A stretch of 26,585 bases of DNA from UBA5972 sp964637875 (lineage in GTDB: Bacteria > Pseudomonadota > Alphaproteobacteria > Rhodobacterales > Rhodobacteraceae), in NCBI GenBank assembly GCA_964637875.1, contig CAZWXK010000035.1, positions 1 through 26,585 of the forward strand. The letters run 5' to 3'. Positions 7,403-16,261 of the stretch are shown piece after piece; positions within the stretch are counted from its first letter, which is position 1, and each line of letters starts with the position of its first letter. The position numbers were made by a program, and so were the translations under genes. The notes beneath the pieces were generated by a model. That model was not told the DNA's origin, searched no databases, and worked only from the letters and a program-made list of their open reading frames with translations.

Positions 7403-9367
7403 TCAGCCTCGTTTCAGGTCACTCGTGATCATGTGTCGCGGCGTGCGCCCGGTCAGCCGCGCGCGGTAGACATGAAGTGATTCGATGACCCGCATCACGT
7501 AGTTGCGGGTTTCCTTGAAGGGGATGTTTTCGATCCAGTCGATCTGATCGACATTATCCCGACGCGGGTCTCCATATTTCTGGATCCAGCTGCGCACCCG
7601 GCTTGGGCCGGCATTGTAGGCGGCAAAGGCCAGAATGTATGATCCGTTGAAATCCTTCAGCTGTTGGGCAAGATAGGCCGAACCGATCTGGGCATTGTAT
7701 TTCCAGTCTTCGATCAGTTTCGCCTTTGAATACGGAAGCCCCAGCGCCTTGGTCATCTTGCGGGCGGTTCGGGGCATGACCTGCATCAGCCCGCGCGCCC
7801 CGGCTGGCGAGATGATGCTCTGGTCAAGCTCGCTTTCGCGCCGGGCAATGGCCATGGCCACCTCGGGTGCCAGGCCGTATTTCTGGCGGGCCAGCTCGGT
7901 CACCGGAAAATAGGTGCGCGGCAGGACATAGCCCTTGCGGGCTGCCCATTTCGACAGGCGCACGGCAATATTCGGACGCCGCATTTCCATCGCCATCTCG
8001 GCGAGCTCCTGAAAGGTGGTTCCATCGGCGCCTTCGGCCTGCTTGCGGATGAATTGCTCGGCCAGGCGAGGGCGATCGGCAAGGTTCAGCAACCACGCCG
8101 CACGGATGATCGGGCTGTTCACGAATGGCGCCTTGCGCCAGTCGGGTGCCGTCTGCATGCCGGCAAGCTGCGCATCCGGGGGCGCCCCGATCCGTTCGGC
8201 CGCCAGCTGGCCATAGAAACTGGTCTGATAGCGGGCCGCAAATTCATAGGCCTTGTGAGCATCGCTCCGGTCGCCCTTGGCATCATAGGCGCGACCCATC
8301 CAGTAACCTGCGCGGCCAAAGCTGATCGGCGTTCCCACGGCAGTGCGGAAATTTCCGAAATGCAGCAATGCGCGGTCGGGATTGTTGAACTTGCGCAACG
8401 AGATATATCCCGCCAACCACTCCAGGTCGGCGTAATCTGGACCCGAAGCCAGAAAGTGATTGGCGGCAATCACATAGGCGCGGCTCTTGCTGCCCTCGCG
8501 CAATTCGCGCCGCGCCATGTTGCGCCGCATGCCGGCCCATTTCGCGGGTCGGCCCAGCTTGGCAGCCGAGACCGAGCGTTTGATCAGCAGATCGCGCGCA
8601 GATTCGTACATCCCCTTGCGCAGACGCCATGAGACCCGTTCATAGGCCAGTCCCGGGTCATCGCGCAAACGTGGCGGTACCTGGCGGATCAGGGAATCGA
8701 CGCCGCGTTTTCCGGCACGCAATGCCAGCCGCGCCCTGGCCAGTCGGACGTAGTCGGGCGGCACCAGCGGATACAGCGCCTCGGCCTGGCTGCGCAATCC
8801 CCGCCACAACAGCATGTCAAGGCGCGCAACATGATAGGGCGCAAGCATCTTGCCGTAGCGGTCAAGAAACCGGGCCGTTTCCTCCTTGCTCAGCGAAAAG
8901 CTGCGCCAGGCACGCAGGATCTGGGCCCTGGCGGCCTTGGGCTTGCCAATGGCATTGAGCGCCTGCGCCAGACGCAGTACGCCGGTTCCGGTCCGGGCAT
9001 GGATGCGGTCGAAATATTGCACGACCTGGGCCGGTTCGGCGTCATCCGGAATTGCTGCCTCGCCCTTGACATGCAGCAGTATCAGGCCAGGCCAGCCGGG
9101 ATTGCGCGCCAGAAACGCGCGATAGGCGTCCCAGTCATCGGCCCCCTTGCGCAGGCGGATCCATTCGACGATGTCGCGGACAATGGGATCGCTGGCCTGC
9201 CGGGCAAGCTCGTTCGCCTGATCCCATTGGCCGGCATCGGCGGCGTCAACGGCACGGGCCAGCCAGGCGCCATCCTGTTGCCCTGTCTGCGCAATGACAG
9301 GCCCGGCACCGACAAGCGCCATGATGATGACGGCAACAAACGCCTGCACCCTGTTGAACACGACCAT
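7403..9367 (-). CDS. Soluble lytic murein transglycosylase
   Basis: This periplasmic enzyme cleaves peptidoglycan between MurNAc and GlcNAc to give 1,6-anhydro-MurNAc ends. From the ATG at 9367 it has 654 residues, starting with a signal peptide (MVVFNRVQ followed by a hydrophobic stretch to about VIA-Q). A long alpha-helical superhelical domain like that of Slt70 follows, then a C-terminal SLT domain. The catalytic glutamate is in AIARRESELDQS (Glu about 511), followed by SPAGARGLMQVMP and AFAAYNAGP. A GTG start at 9394 would add nine residues ahead of the signal peptide. It is divergent from dapA; the 155-bp spacer should hold both promoters, but I could not fix them. Confidence 0.93.
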   Translation of the reverse strand: MVVFNRVQAFVAVIIMALVGAGPVIAQTGQQDGAWLARAVDAADAGQWDQANELARQASDPIVRDIVEWIRLRKGADDWDAYRAFLARNPGWPGLILLHVKGEAAIPDDAEPAQVVQYFDRIHARTGTGVLRLAQALNAIGKPKAARAQILRAWRSFSLSKEETARFLDRYGKMLAPYHVARLDMLLWRGLRSQAEALYPLVPPDYVRLARARLALRAGKRGVDSLIRQVPPRLRDDPGLAYERVSWRLRKGMYESARDLLIKRSVSAAKLGRPAKWAGMRRNMARRELREGSKSRAYVIAANHFLASGPDYADLEWLAGYISLRKFNNPDRALLHFGNFRTAVGTPISFGRAGYWMGRAYDAKGDRSDAHKAYEFAARYQTSFYGQLAAERIGAPPDAQLAGMQTAPDWRKAPFVNSPIIRAAWLLNLADRPRLAEQFIRKQAEGADGTTFQELAEMAMEMRRPNIAVRLSKWAARKGYVLPRTYFPVTELARQKYGLAPEVAMAIARRESELDQSIISPAGARGLMQVMPRTARKMTKALGLPYSKAKLIEDWKYNAQIGSAYLAQQLKDFNGSYILAFAAYNAGPSRVRSWIQKYGDPRRDNVDQIDWIENIPFKETRNYVMRVIESLHVYRARLTGRTPRHMITSDLKRG

Positions 9368-9522
9368 TTTCCAATACTGCTCTTTTGCCGGCACCCTACC
9401 GCATCACGGCGCCGAATCAAAGCACCGCTTGGAAAGGGGCGTTTTCGATATTACGCTGGCGGCGTTTCCCTGATATGGGATGCGCGATTCAACATCCAGA
9501 GAAATCAAGAAAGGAGCGTGTC

Positions 9523-10395
9523 ATGTTCAAAGGGTCCATTCCAGCACTGGTGACCCCGTTCAAGAACGGCCAGGTGGATACAGATACGCTCAAACAGCTT
9601 GTCGAGTGGCATATTGCCGAGGGCAGCAACGGGTTTGTTCCCGTCGGCACCACGGGCGAAAGCCCGACCCTCAGCCACGAGGAACACCGCCTTGTCGTCG
9701 AGGTCGTGGTCAAGGCAGCCGCCGGTCGCGTGCCGGTCATTGCCGGGGCGGGCTCCAACAACACCACCGAATCGATCGAGCTGGTGGAACATGCCAAAGA
9801 GGTGGGCGCCGATGCCGCGCTTGTTGTCACGCCCTATTACAACAAGCCCACCCAGCGCGGGCTGATCCGGCATTACACCGCCCTGAACGAGGTCGGCCTG
9901 CCGATCATCATTTACAACATCCCCGGCCGCTCGGTCGTGGACATGACGCCCGAAACCATGGGTGAACTTGCCCGGCTGGAAAACATCATCGGCGTCAAGG
10001 ATGCCACCGGCGACATCGTGCGCGTCAGCAGGCAGCGCGCCACTTGCGGCAAGAATTTCATCCAGCTGTCGGGCGAAGATGCCTCGGCACTGGGTTTCAA
10101 CGCCCATGGCGGGCATGGCTGCATCTCGGTCACGGCCAATGTCGCGCCAAAATTGTGCGCCGAATTCCAGGCCGCCACATTGTCGGGCGACTGGGAGCGC
10201 GCGCTTGAATTGCAGGACCTTCTGCTGCCGCTGCATACCGCGATCTTCATCGAACCCGGCCTTGTCGGGGCGAAATACGGCCTGTCGCTGCTGGGGAAAT
10301 GTTCGACCGAGGTCCGTTCGCCGCTGACGGAACTGCTGCCCGAAACCAGGCAGGCGATCGAACAGGCCATGCGGATCGCCGGCGTGCTGGCCTGA
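9523..10395 (+). CDS. dapA: 4-hydroxy-tetrahydrodipicolinate synthase
   Basis: DapA condenses pyruvate with aspartate semialdehyde in the first committed step of diaminopimelate and lysine synthesis. The 290-residue TIM-barrel protein has GTTGESPTL (42-50), VTPYYNKP (102-109), the YNIPGR motif with Tyr131, and the Schiff-base Lys159 in IIGVKDATGD. The ATG at 9523 has AAGGAG at 9511-9516. It precedes smpB by about 590 bp with an oppositely oriented ion-channel gene between them. Confidence 0.97.
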   Translation: MFKGSIPALVTPFKNGQVDTDTLKQLVEWHIAEGSNGFVPVGTTGESPTLSHEEHRLVVEVVVKAAAGRVPVIAGAGSNNTTESIELVEHAKEVGADAALVVTPYYNKPTQRGLIRHYTALNEVGLPIIIYNIPGRSVVDMTPETMGELARLENIIGVKDATGDIVRVSRQRATCGKNFIQLSGEDASALGFNAHGGHGCISVTANVAPKLCAEFQAATLSGDWERALELQDLLLPLHTAIFIEPGLVGAKYGLSLLGKCSTEVRSPLTELLPETRQAIEQAMRIAGVLA

Positions 10396-10414
10396 GCCGG
10401 CCCAGGCCCCCGCT

Positions 10415-10858
10415 TCAGCCCTTTCTCTGGCGCGCCTCTCGCTGGTTTACACGGACAAAACGCAGCATTTCGACCATCATCGCCGTGGACAGGCCCAGAT
10501 TCAAAAGCCCGTTCACGGCGGCCATGCCCCCCAGGAGACGCCATTTGTGGGGCAACAGGATGTCGCCGAATCCCAGGGTCGTGAAGGCAGTGATCGAAAA
10601 ATACATTGACCCTTCGATCGTCAGGAACACGCCCAGCGCCCACAATGCCAGCGCCCAGACCCAGACAGATACCGTCACAGTGCCCAGAACCCACAACACT
10701 GTCACCGACAGCATGAGCATCAGCTTTGGCTGATGCGGTTCGCGCAGCAGCCAGTGGTTGACCCATGCAAACAGCTTTTCCAGCAGGAAAAAGGAAAGGC
10801 CCGTTCCCAGCACCGTCAACAGGATCAATGCGGTCCCCAGGGCAATCTGAATGAACAT
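10415..10858 (-). CDS. Small two-TM potassium-channel-like protein
   Basis: The 147-residue membrane protein has an N-terminal hydrophobic helix (about 3-27), another at 47-80, a pore region with selectivity filter TTLGFGD (93-99) and a final helix (about 106-130), ending in a basic tail. This is the Ion_trans_2 pore signature (usual TxGYGD/TLGFGD). A tetramer would form a cation, probably potassium, pore in the inner membrane. No RCK or other ligand domain is present. The ATG at 10858 has GGAG upstream; an in-frame ATG at 10894 would add 12 residues. It is convergent with dapA (19 bp) and divergent from smpB. Confidence 0.85.
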   Translation of the reverse strand: MFIQIALGTALILLTVLGTGLSFFLLEKLFAWVNHWLLREPHQPKLMLMLSVTVLWVLGTVTVSVWVWALALWALGVFLTIEGSMYFSITAFTTLGFGDILLPHKWRLLGGMAAVNGLLNLGLSTAMMVEMLRFVRVNQREARQRKG

Positions 10859-10984
10859 GCCTGTGCTCTCCGTCACCACGTCTGTGGGCCGCATAGACCG
10901 AATTTGCGCCCCCTGCGCAAGCAGTTTTGTCCCACCGCAGGTGGTCGATGGCCGGTGGACTTCACCCGCCCTGTCACCTATTTC

Positions 10985-11470
10985 ATGGCCATGGCCAGGA
11001 AGAAGAACCAGGACCCCAATTTCAAGGTGGTCGCCGAAAACCGGCGCGCGCGCCATGATTACGCCATCGAGGCTGACCTCGAATGCGGGATCGTGCTGCT
11101 CGGCTCCGAGGTCAAGTCCCTGCGCAACGGCAAGGCCAATATCGCCGAAAGCTATGCCGCGATCGAGGATGGCGAGCTGTGGCTGATCAACGGCCATATT
11201 CCGGCCTATGCCCAGGCGAAATCCTTTCCCCACGAGGAACGGCGCAAACGCAAGCTGCTGGTCAACAAGCGCGAGCTGGCCAGGCTGTGGAACGCCACGC
11301 GCCGCGAGGGAATGACGCTGGTACCGCTGCGCCTGTATTTCAATGAAAAGGGCCGGGCAAAGCTGAAGATCGGCATAGCCAAGGGCAAGAAAAAGGCCGA
11401 CAAGCGCGAGACCGAGCGCAAGCGCGACTGGCAGCGGCAAAAGGCCCGCCTGCTGCGGGAGCGCGGCTGA
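10985..11470 (+). CDS. smpB: SsrA-binding protein SmpB
   Basis: SmpB binds tmRNA and carries it to stalled ribosomes for trans-translation. The 161-residue basic protein has the conserved NRRARHDYAIEADLECGIVL, GSEVKSLRNGKANI, the KLLVNKREL region and the basic tail KKKADKRETERKRDWQRQKARLL that enters the empty mRNA channel. Two ATG codons (10985 and 10991) are possible and neither has a strong Shine-Dalgarno. Its stop overlaps the start of the next gene by one base, so the two are likely cotranslated. The window also contains arfB, a second ribosome-rescue factor. Confidence 0.97.
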   Translation: MAMARKKNQDPNFKVVAENRRARHDYAIEADLECGIVLLGSEVKSLRNGKANIAESYAAIEDGELWLINGHIPAYAQAKSFPHEERRKRKLLVNKRELARLWNATRREGMTLVPLRLYFNEKGRAKLKIGIAKGKKKADKRETERKRDWQRQKARLLRERG

Positions 11471-11733
11471 TGCACTGGTTCGATCTGGCCGCGATCATGG
11501 CCGGTATCCTGTGTGCAAATCTGGGCGCGGTGTTCGTGCCGCGCGTCAATATGGGCCTGTTCGTCAACAGCATCCTGGGCGCACTGGGCGCCGGCGTGAC
11601 GATTCTGACGCCGGCACCGCTGCATGGGGTCATTGCCAGTCACCGGCTGTTCGAGCTGATCGCAGCCTCCATCATCGGCCTCGTGGTCGCGTTGCTTGTG
11701 GGTGCCCTGAACGAATTGCGCTTTCGAAACTGA
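11470..11733 (+). CDS. Small integral membrane protein of unknown function
   Basis: The 87-residue product is almost entirely hydrophobic, with helices at about 5-25, 28-48 and 60-82 and a short basic end NELRFRN. The glycine-rich NSILGALGAGV recalls the YeaQ/GlsB small membrane proteins, but I cannot assign it with confidence. Its ATG overlaps the smpB stop (TGATG), indicating translational coupling with smpB. No catalytic motif is visible. Confidence 0.7.
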   Translation: MHWFDLAAIMAGILCANLGAVFVPRVNMGLFVNSILGALGAGVTILTPAPLHGVIASHRLFELIAASIIGLVVALLVGALNELRFRN

Positions 11734-11839
11734 GGCAATTCTTCACGCAAAGGCATGGGAAAACTTGCAACCGGCGTCGCGGACGGATAATCCGGTCTGG
11801 GCCCGCAGCCCCCGACAGCCGCTTTCGCAGGATGACATG

Positions 11840-12691
11840 ATGCCCCACAGCGACCCGAAAACCCTGGTATCAACCGATTGGCTGGCGCAGCATCTGCACG
11901 ACCCCGACCTGAGGGTCATCGACGCCTCGTGGTATCTGCCCGCAATGGGTCGGGACGGGCGGGCAGAATACGATGCCGCCCATATCCCCGGCGCCCGGTT
12001 CTTTGATATCGACGAAATTGCAGATACGCGTTCAGACCTGCCGCACATGGCGCCGCCGGCCGAGAAGTTCGTCTCGCGCATGCGGGCGATGGGCATTGGC
12101 GATGGGCACCAGGTTGTCGTGTATGATGGTGCGGGCCTGCTGTCTGCGGCCCGCGTCTGGTGGCTGTTCCACCTGTTTGGCAAGACCGACACCGCCGTTC
12201 TGGACGGTGGCCTTCCCAAATGGCAGAGCGAGGGCCGCGAGGTCGAGGACATGCCCCCTGTCATGCGCGATCGCCACATGACCGTCAGCCGCAATGCCCG
12301 TCTGATCAAGGACGTGACCCAGGTTGCCGCCGCCAGCAAGCTGCGCGATGCGCAAATCCTCGATGCCCGCTCGACAGGCCGTTTCCGCGGGACCGAGCCC
12401 GAGCCCCGCGAGGGCCTGCGCAGCGGCCATATCCCCGGATCGATCAACATCCCCTTTTCCCGGCTTGTGCGGGATGACGGCACCATGCGCCCCGATTCCG
12501 AACTGGCCCGCATCATGCAATCGGCCGGTGTCGACATGAAGAAACCCGTCATCACCACCTGCGGGTCTGGGGTTACGGCGGCAATCATCAACCTTGCCCT
12601 TGCCCGGCTGGGGCACCCGAACCACGCGCTGTATGACGGCTCCTGGGCCGAATGGGGCATGTATAACGACCTGCAGGTCGAAACCGGCTGA
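11840..12691 (+). CDS. sseA: 3-mercaptopyruvate sulfurtransferase
   Basis: The enzyme transfers sulfur from 3-mercaptopyruvate to a thiol or cyanide acceptor, forming pyruvate. The 283-residue product has two rhodanese domains; the N-terminal one is inactive (YDGAGLLSAARVWW) and the C-terminal one has the active loop CGSGVTA with Cys about 241. That loop distinguishes MST from thiosulfate sulfurtransferase (CRxGxT/R). The start at 11840 is chosen because AGGA at 11829-11832 is 7 nt away; ATG at 11837 is also possible. It is 21 bp upstream of the aminotransferase gene. An operon makes sense, since aspartate aminotransferases can form mercaptopyruvate from cysteine; that link is inference. Confidence 0.93.
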   Translation: MPHSDPKTLVSTDWLAQHLHDPDLRVIDASWYLPAMGRDGRAEYDAAHIPGARFFDIDEIADTRSDLPHMAPPAEKFVSRMRAMGIGDGHQVVVYDGAGLLSAARVWWLFHLFGKTDTAVLDGGLPKWQSEGREVEDMPPVMRDRHMTVSRNARLIKDVTQVAAASKLRDAQILDARSTGRFRGTEPEPREGLRSGHIPGSINIPFSRLVRDDGTMRPDSELARIMQSAGVDMKKPVITTCGSGVTAAIINLALARLGHPNHALYDGSWAEWGMYNDLQVETG

Positions 12692-12712
12692 GGCCAAATC
12701 AGGAAAAGAACG

Positions 12713-13897
12713 ATGCTGGAAAAGCTGCAAAAACAACCGCCTGACAAGATCCTGCAACTGATGCAGATGTATCGGGACGATCCCCGCGACACCAAGATCG
12801 ACCTTGGTGTCGGCGTCTACAAGAACGCCCAGGGCGTGACCCCGATCATGCGCGCGGTAAAGGCCGCCGAAAAACGTCTGTTGGAAAGCGAAACCACCAA
12901 GGCCTATACCGCGCTTGCGGGCGATGCCGGCTTTCACAAGGTGATGCGCGAGCTGGTGCTGGCAGATTCGGTTGCGCCCGAACGGGTGGCCGCAGCGGCA
13001 ACACCCGGCGGCACCGGTGCGATCCACATGGTGCTGGAACTGATCAAGATGGCCAGCCCCGAGGCCACCGTCTGGCTGTCGGCGCCCACCTGGCCGAACC
13101 ACCCCTCGATCATCCGTCACCTTGGCATGAAGATGGCCGAGTATCGCTATTTCGACAACACCTCGCGCGGCGTCGATATCGAAGGGATGCTGGCCGATCT
13201 GAAAACCGCCAAGGCGGGCGATGTGGTTCTGCTGCATGGCTGCTGCCACAACCCGACAGGTGCAAACCTGAACCCGGTCCAGTGGGAACAGGTGGCCGAC
13301 ATCCTGCTGGAACGCGGCGCGATCCCGTTCATCGACATCGCCTATCAGGGCTTTGGCGACGGGCTGGACCAGGATGCCGCCGCCGTGCGGATGCTGGCGG
13401 GACGTATGCCCGAAATGCTGATCGCGGCAAGCTGTTCCAAGAATTTCGGCGTCTACCGCGAACGCACCGGTATCGTGCTGGCCATTGCGCCCGATGCCGA
13501 TACGTGCGTGACCACGCAGGGCAATCTTGCGCATCTGAACCGGCAGAACTTTTCCTTCCCGCCGGATCATGGCGCGCGTCTGGTCACCATCATCCTGTCG
13601 GATGACGCGTTGCGCGCCGACTGGATGGCCGAACTTGAAGACGTGCGGCTTGGCATGTTGACGATTCGCCAGCAATTGGCCGATGAATTGCAACGCCTTT
13701 CAGGATCAGACCGCTTTGCCTTTGTAGCCCAGCACCGCGGCATGTTCTCGCGCATGGGGGCCAGCCCCGAACAGGTGGTCGAGCTGCGCGAAAAACATGG
13801 CATCTACATGGTGGGCGACAGCCGGATCAACATCGCCGGCCTGAACGAAACCACGGTTCCCATCCTTGCCCGGGCGCTGATCGATGTAGGGATCTGA
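12713..13897 (+). CDS. Aromatic/aspartate aminotransferase (class I, PLP)
   Basis: The 394-residue fold-type I transaminase starts with DKILQLMQMYRDDPRDTKIDLGVGVYK, typical of the AspC/TyrB subgroup Ia. It has the HGCCHNPTGANL segment, the cofactor-binding SCSKNFGVYRERTG with Lys243 forming the PLP aldimine, and SRINIAG near the C-terminus, whose Arg binds the substrate carboxylate. Members use 2-oxoglutarate/glutamate with aspartate, tyrosine or phenylalanine. It follows sseA by 21 bp, probably in one transcript, with an AGGAAA Shine-Dalgarno. Confidence 0.92.
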   Translation: MLEKLQKQPPDKILQLMQMYRDDPRDTKIDLGVGVYKNAQGVTPIMRAVKAAEKRLLESETTKAYTALAGDAGFHKVMRELVLADSVAPERVAAAATPGGTGAIHMVLELIKMASPEATVWLSAPTWPNHPSIIRHLGMKMAEYRYFDNTSRGVDIEGMLADLKTAKAGDVVLLHGCCHNPTGANLNPVQWEQVADILLERGAIPFIDIAYQGFGDGLDQDAAAVRMLAGRMPEMLIAASCSKNFGVYRERTGIVLAIAPDADTCVTTQGNLAHLNRQNFSFPPDHGARLVTIILSDDALRADWMAELEDVRLGMLTIRQQLADELQRLSGSDRFAFVAQHRGMFSRMGASPEQVVELREKHGIYMVGDSRINIAGLNETTVPILARALIDVGI

Positions 13898-13970
13898 CCC
13901 CGGCTGCAACAAAAAGTGTTTTGCGTTATCCACAAGATATGGCACCATTCCCCTTGACAGCAACAAGCGA

Positions 13971-14102
13971 AAGGAGGTGGTCCAGTGTCTGAAGAGATAT
14001 TGGAGAACGTGATCGGATCAATGCGGCGAGGGGATATCCGATAACCAGACCCCCGCCAGGGCGCCGATCCCTGCGCGAATACGCGTAATCGGATCACCCT
14101 CC
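13971..14102 (+). promoter_or_regulatory. Possible riboregulatory leader: perfect SD and a facing anti-SD mimic
   Basis: AAGGAGGTGGTCC (13971-13983) is, apart from one base, the complement of the 16S rRNA 3' end. GGATCACCCTCC (14091-14102) looks like the 16S rRNA 3' end itself, with one inserted C. The two can pair over 11 bp with one bulge, which would hide the ribosome-binding site of the small ORF that starts at 13985. A further GC hairpin (14121-14128 with 14139-14146) followed by TTTCT lies downstream and could terminate. The whole stretch 13898-14301 otherwise contains no gene. Confidence 0.4.
13985..14044 (+). CDS. Possible 19-residue leader peptide
   Basis: A GTG start 7 nt after a near-perfect GGAGG Shine-Dalgarno opens a frame reading VSEEILENVIGSMRRGDIR before TAA. 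It looks like a translated peptide: acidic and helical, then basic. Its ribosome-binding site is among the strongest in the window. It may be a leader peptide for a regulated transcript running toward the cyclopropane synthase gene, or a short independent gene. I do not recognise it. Confidence 0.4.
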   Translation: MSEEILENVIGSMRRGDIR

Positions 14103-14301
14103 AAGGCTCTTGTAAATTTCGGGGTCGCGCTGTCCGGTGCGGCCCCTTTCTGATGCCGGGAATCGGGAATTTTTCCTGTATTGCCAAACCTTTCCCCATG
14201 GGAACGACACGACAAATTTATCACTTTCCGGCGGGAAAACTTGCAAAAAAGCACTATTTTATGGTTTCATCAAACTGTCGCGAGCACATGGGGAGCCTGT
14301 C

Positions 14302-15594
14302 ATGGAAACTTCTACTTGTGAAAGTTACGCCATCCTGAAGGACGATTACGATCCAACGCCTTCAGGATTTGAACGCAACATGACGACCAGGGTGCTGCGA
14401 ACCCTGTTTGGTGGGCTGCCCGTTGCACTGGACTTTGGAGATGGGGACATCCGCCCCCTCGGCCGGGCGCCGGCAAGGGTGCATTTCTGTCCGCCGCGCT
14501 TTGGCACGTTACTGTCGATCCTGGTCAATCCCGGCCTGCGTCTGGGTGAAACCTTCATGGACGGGAAATGGTATCTCAGCCGTGGAAGGGTCTTCGACTT
14601 TCTCCTGCTGATGGTGACGGCCAAGGGGGGCGCGTTCAAGAACCACGGCATAAATCTGGGCCTGACCGAGGCTCTGGTACATTACTACAAGCAGTTTGTC
14701 GCCACCTTCAGCGCAACGCGCGAGGTTGCCCGCCATTATGATGTGAATACCGAGCTGTTCAAGCACATGATCGGCGAAAACCTGGTCTATTCCTGCGCTT
14801 TCTTCGAGGACGATCTCGACGATCTGGATGCCGCTCAGAAACGCAAGTTCGAAACCATCTTTCAACGGATGCGTCTGGACGAGGTCTCTGCGCCAAGGGT
14901 TCTGGACATCGGCTGCGGCTGGGGCTCGTTCGAGCGATACTTCCCCCGTGACCGCGAGGCCGTTGTCGACGGTATCTCGATCTCGGAAGGCCAGATTTCC
15001 TATGCCCGCACCCAGATCGGGAAACTTTCCGACAAGGGCCGGGTTCAGGTCTCGTTTCACAAGCAGGATTACCGCCACTTTTGCCAGCAGAACGCGGGAA
15101 AATACGACCGCGTGGTTTCGATCGGCATGCTCGAACATGTCGGACGATCGAAATACACCCATTATTTCAGAGAGATCCGCAAAGCCCTCAGGCCAGGCGG
15201 GCTGGCGCTGGTCCATTCCATCGTCAAGCACCAGCCGGGTGCAACCAATCTGTGGATCGATCGCTATATCTTTCCTGGCGGTTATGCGCCGCTGGTATCC
15301 GAGGTCGTGCAAGGGGTCGAACGGTCCGGGCTGAAAATCAGTGCGGTCCATCACCATGATGGCTGGAACTACATCAAGACGTTGCGTGTCTGGCTGAAAA
15401 ACCTGCTGGAAAACGAGAATGCGATCCTCGACATTCTTCAGACCGAGCAGGATGGATCCCCCGACCGCCGCGCCCGGGTCGCAAGAACCACATATCGCAT
15501 GTTCGTATTCTATCTGTCGGCGGTACAACTGATGTTCCACCCCGACTATGGCGACGATGGCGTGGCGCATTTCGTGGTCGAGAAACCGGCCTGA
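14302..15594 (+). CDS. Cyclopropane-fatty-acyl-phospholipid synthase family methyltransferase
   Basis: The enzyme adds a methylene group from S-adenosylmethionine across the double bond of membrane unsaturated acyl chains. The 430-residue product has the N-terminal lipid-binding domain and a C-terminal methyltransferase domain with SAM motif VLDIGCGWGSFERY, the GISISEGQ segment, SIGMLEHVG and the family signature WIDRYIFPGGYAPL. The ATG at 14302 has GGGAG 7 nt upstream. Relatives in Rhodobacter respond to singlet oxygen through RpoE, but I found no clear RpoE promoter in the 400-bp upstream stretch. It converges on arfB. Confidence 0.92.
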   Translation: METSTCESYAILKDDYDPTPSGFERNMTTRVLRTLFGGLPVALDFGDGDIRPLGRAPARVHFCPPRFGTLLSILVNPGLRLGETFMDGKWYLSRGRVFDFLLLMVTAKGGAFKNHGINLGLTEALVHYYKQFVATFSATREVARHYDVNTELFKHMIGENLVYSCAFFEDDLDDLDAAQKRKFETIFQRMRLDEVSAPRVLDIGCGWGSFERYFPRDREAVVDGISISEGQISYARTQIGKLSDKGRVQVSFHKQDYRHFCQQNAGKYDRVVSIGMLEHVGRSKYTHYFREIRKALRPGGLALVHSIVKHQPGATNLWIDRYIFPGGYAPLVSEVVQGVERSGLKISAVHHHDGWNYIKTLRVWLKNLLENENAILDILQTEQDGSPDRRARVARTTYRMFVFYLSAVQLMFHPDYGDDGVAHFVVEKPA

Positions 15595-15673
15595 GGCCCC
15601 GGGGAAACCGCGACCGGAACCACGACAAACCGCCTTTTGTGTCAAGACAGCCGGGCGGCATCAGCCAGCGGCA

Positions 15674-16099
15674 TCATCCGGCGTCATCCCCGGGGGCGCG
15701 GCGCAGTGCCTTGATGGCGCCACGCCTGGTCTTGGCCTCGATCCGCCGTCGTTTCGAGGCCAGTGTCGGGCGTGTCCTTATCCGCCGCTTGGGGCGGACA
15801 AGAGCTGCACGAATCATATCGGCAAGACGTTCCTCGGCAACGGCACGATTCATGGCCTGGCTGCGGTGGGTATCCACCCGCAGAACAATGGCGCCTTCCC
15901 GGGTCCATTTCCGGCCCGCGATCCGTTTCAACCGCGCCTTGACATCGGGCGCAAGTGCGGGCGAGCGCGCGGCCTCGAACCGCAACTCGACCGCGGTTGC
16001 CACCTTGTTGACATTCTGCCCACCGGGGCCCGATGCCCGAATGAAACTTTCGGACAGCTCCCAATCCTGAAGCACGATATCCCGATTGATGCGGATCAT
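15674..16099 (-). CDS. arfB: Alternative ribosome-rescue factor ArfB (peptidyl-tRNA hydrolase)
   Basis: ArfB releases the nascent chain from ribosomes stalled on non-stop mRNA by hydrolysing peptidyl-tRNA, acting as a backup to tmRNA/SmpB. The 141-residue protein has the catalytic GGQ motif (26-28) in ASGPGGQNVNK and a long basic C-terminal tail (RPKRRIRTRPTLASKRRR...) that binds the mRNA channel, as in E. coli YaeJ. The start MIRINRD at 16099 matches the family; the frame is open 26 codons further upstream without homology. The 162 bp between it and merA (16100-16261) hold a perfect GTGGCCG/CGGCCAC hairpin (16220-16235). Confidence 0.93.
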   Translation of the reverse strand: MIRINRDIVLQDWELSESFIRASGPGGQNVNKVATAVELRFEAARSPALAPDVKARLKRIAGRKWTREGAIVLRVDTHRSQAMNRAVAEERLADMIRAALVRPKRRIRTRPTLASKRRRIEAKTRRGAIKALRRAPGDDAG

Positions 16100-16261
16100 C
16101 CCGGTCTCACCCCTGCCGACAACCCATGGTGCCCTGACATATGGCCCATGGGTGCCACCGCATGGCGCCACACGCAAGGAAAAGGTAATCCCCGGGCGGG
16201 GGGGCGCCCGAAATACGCAGTGGCCGTGCGGCCACGGCGGGGGATCGGGGCGGAGGGGGCC

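Noticed and set aside
13926..13934. Perfect DnaA box TTATCCACA
   Set aside because: Only one box was seen in the spacer, with no AT-rich unwinding region, so it does not support an origin.
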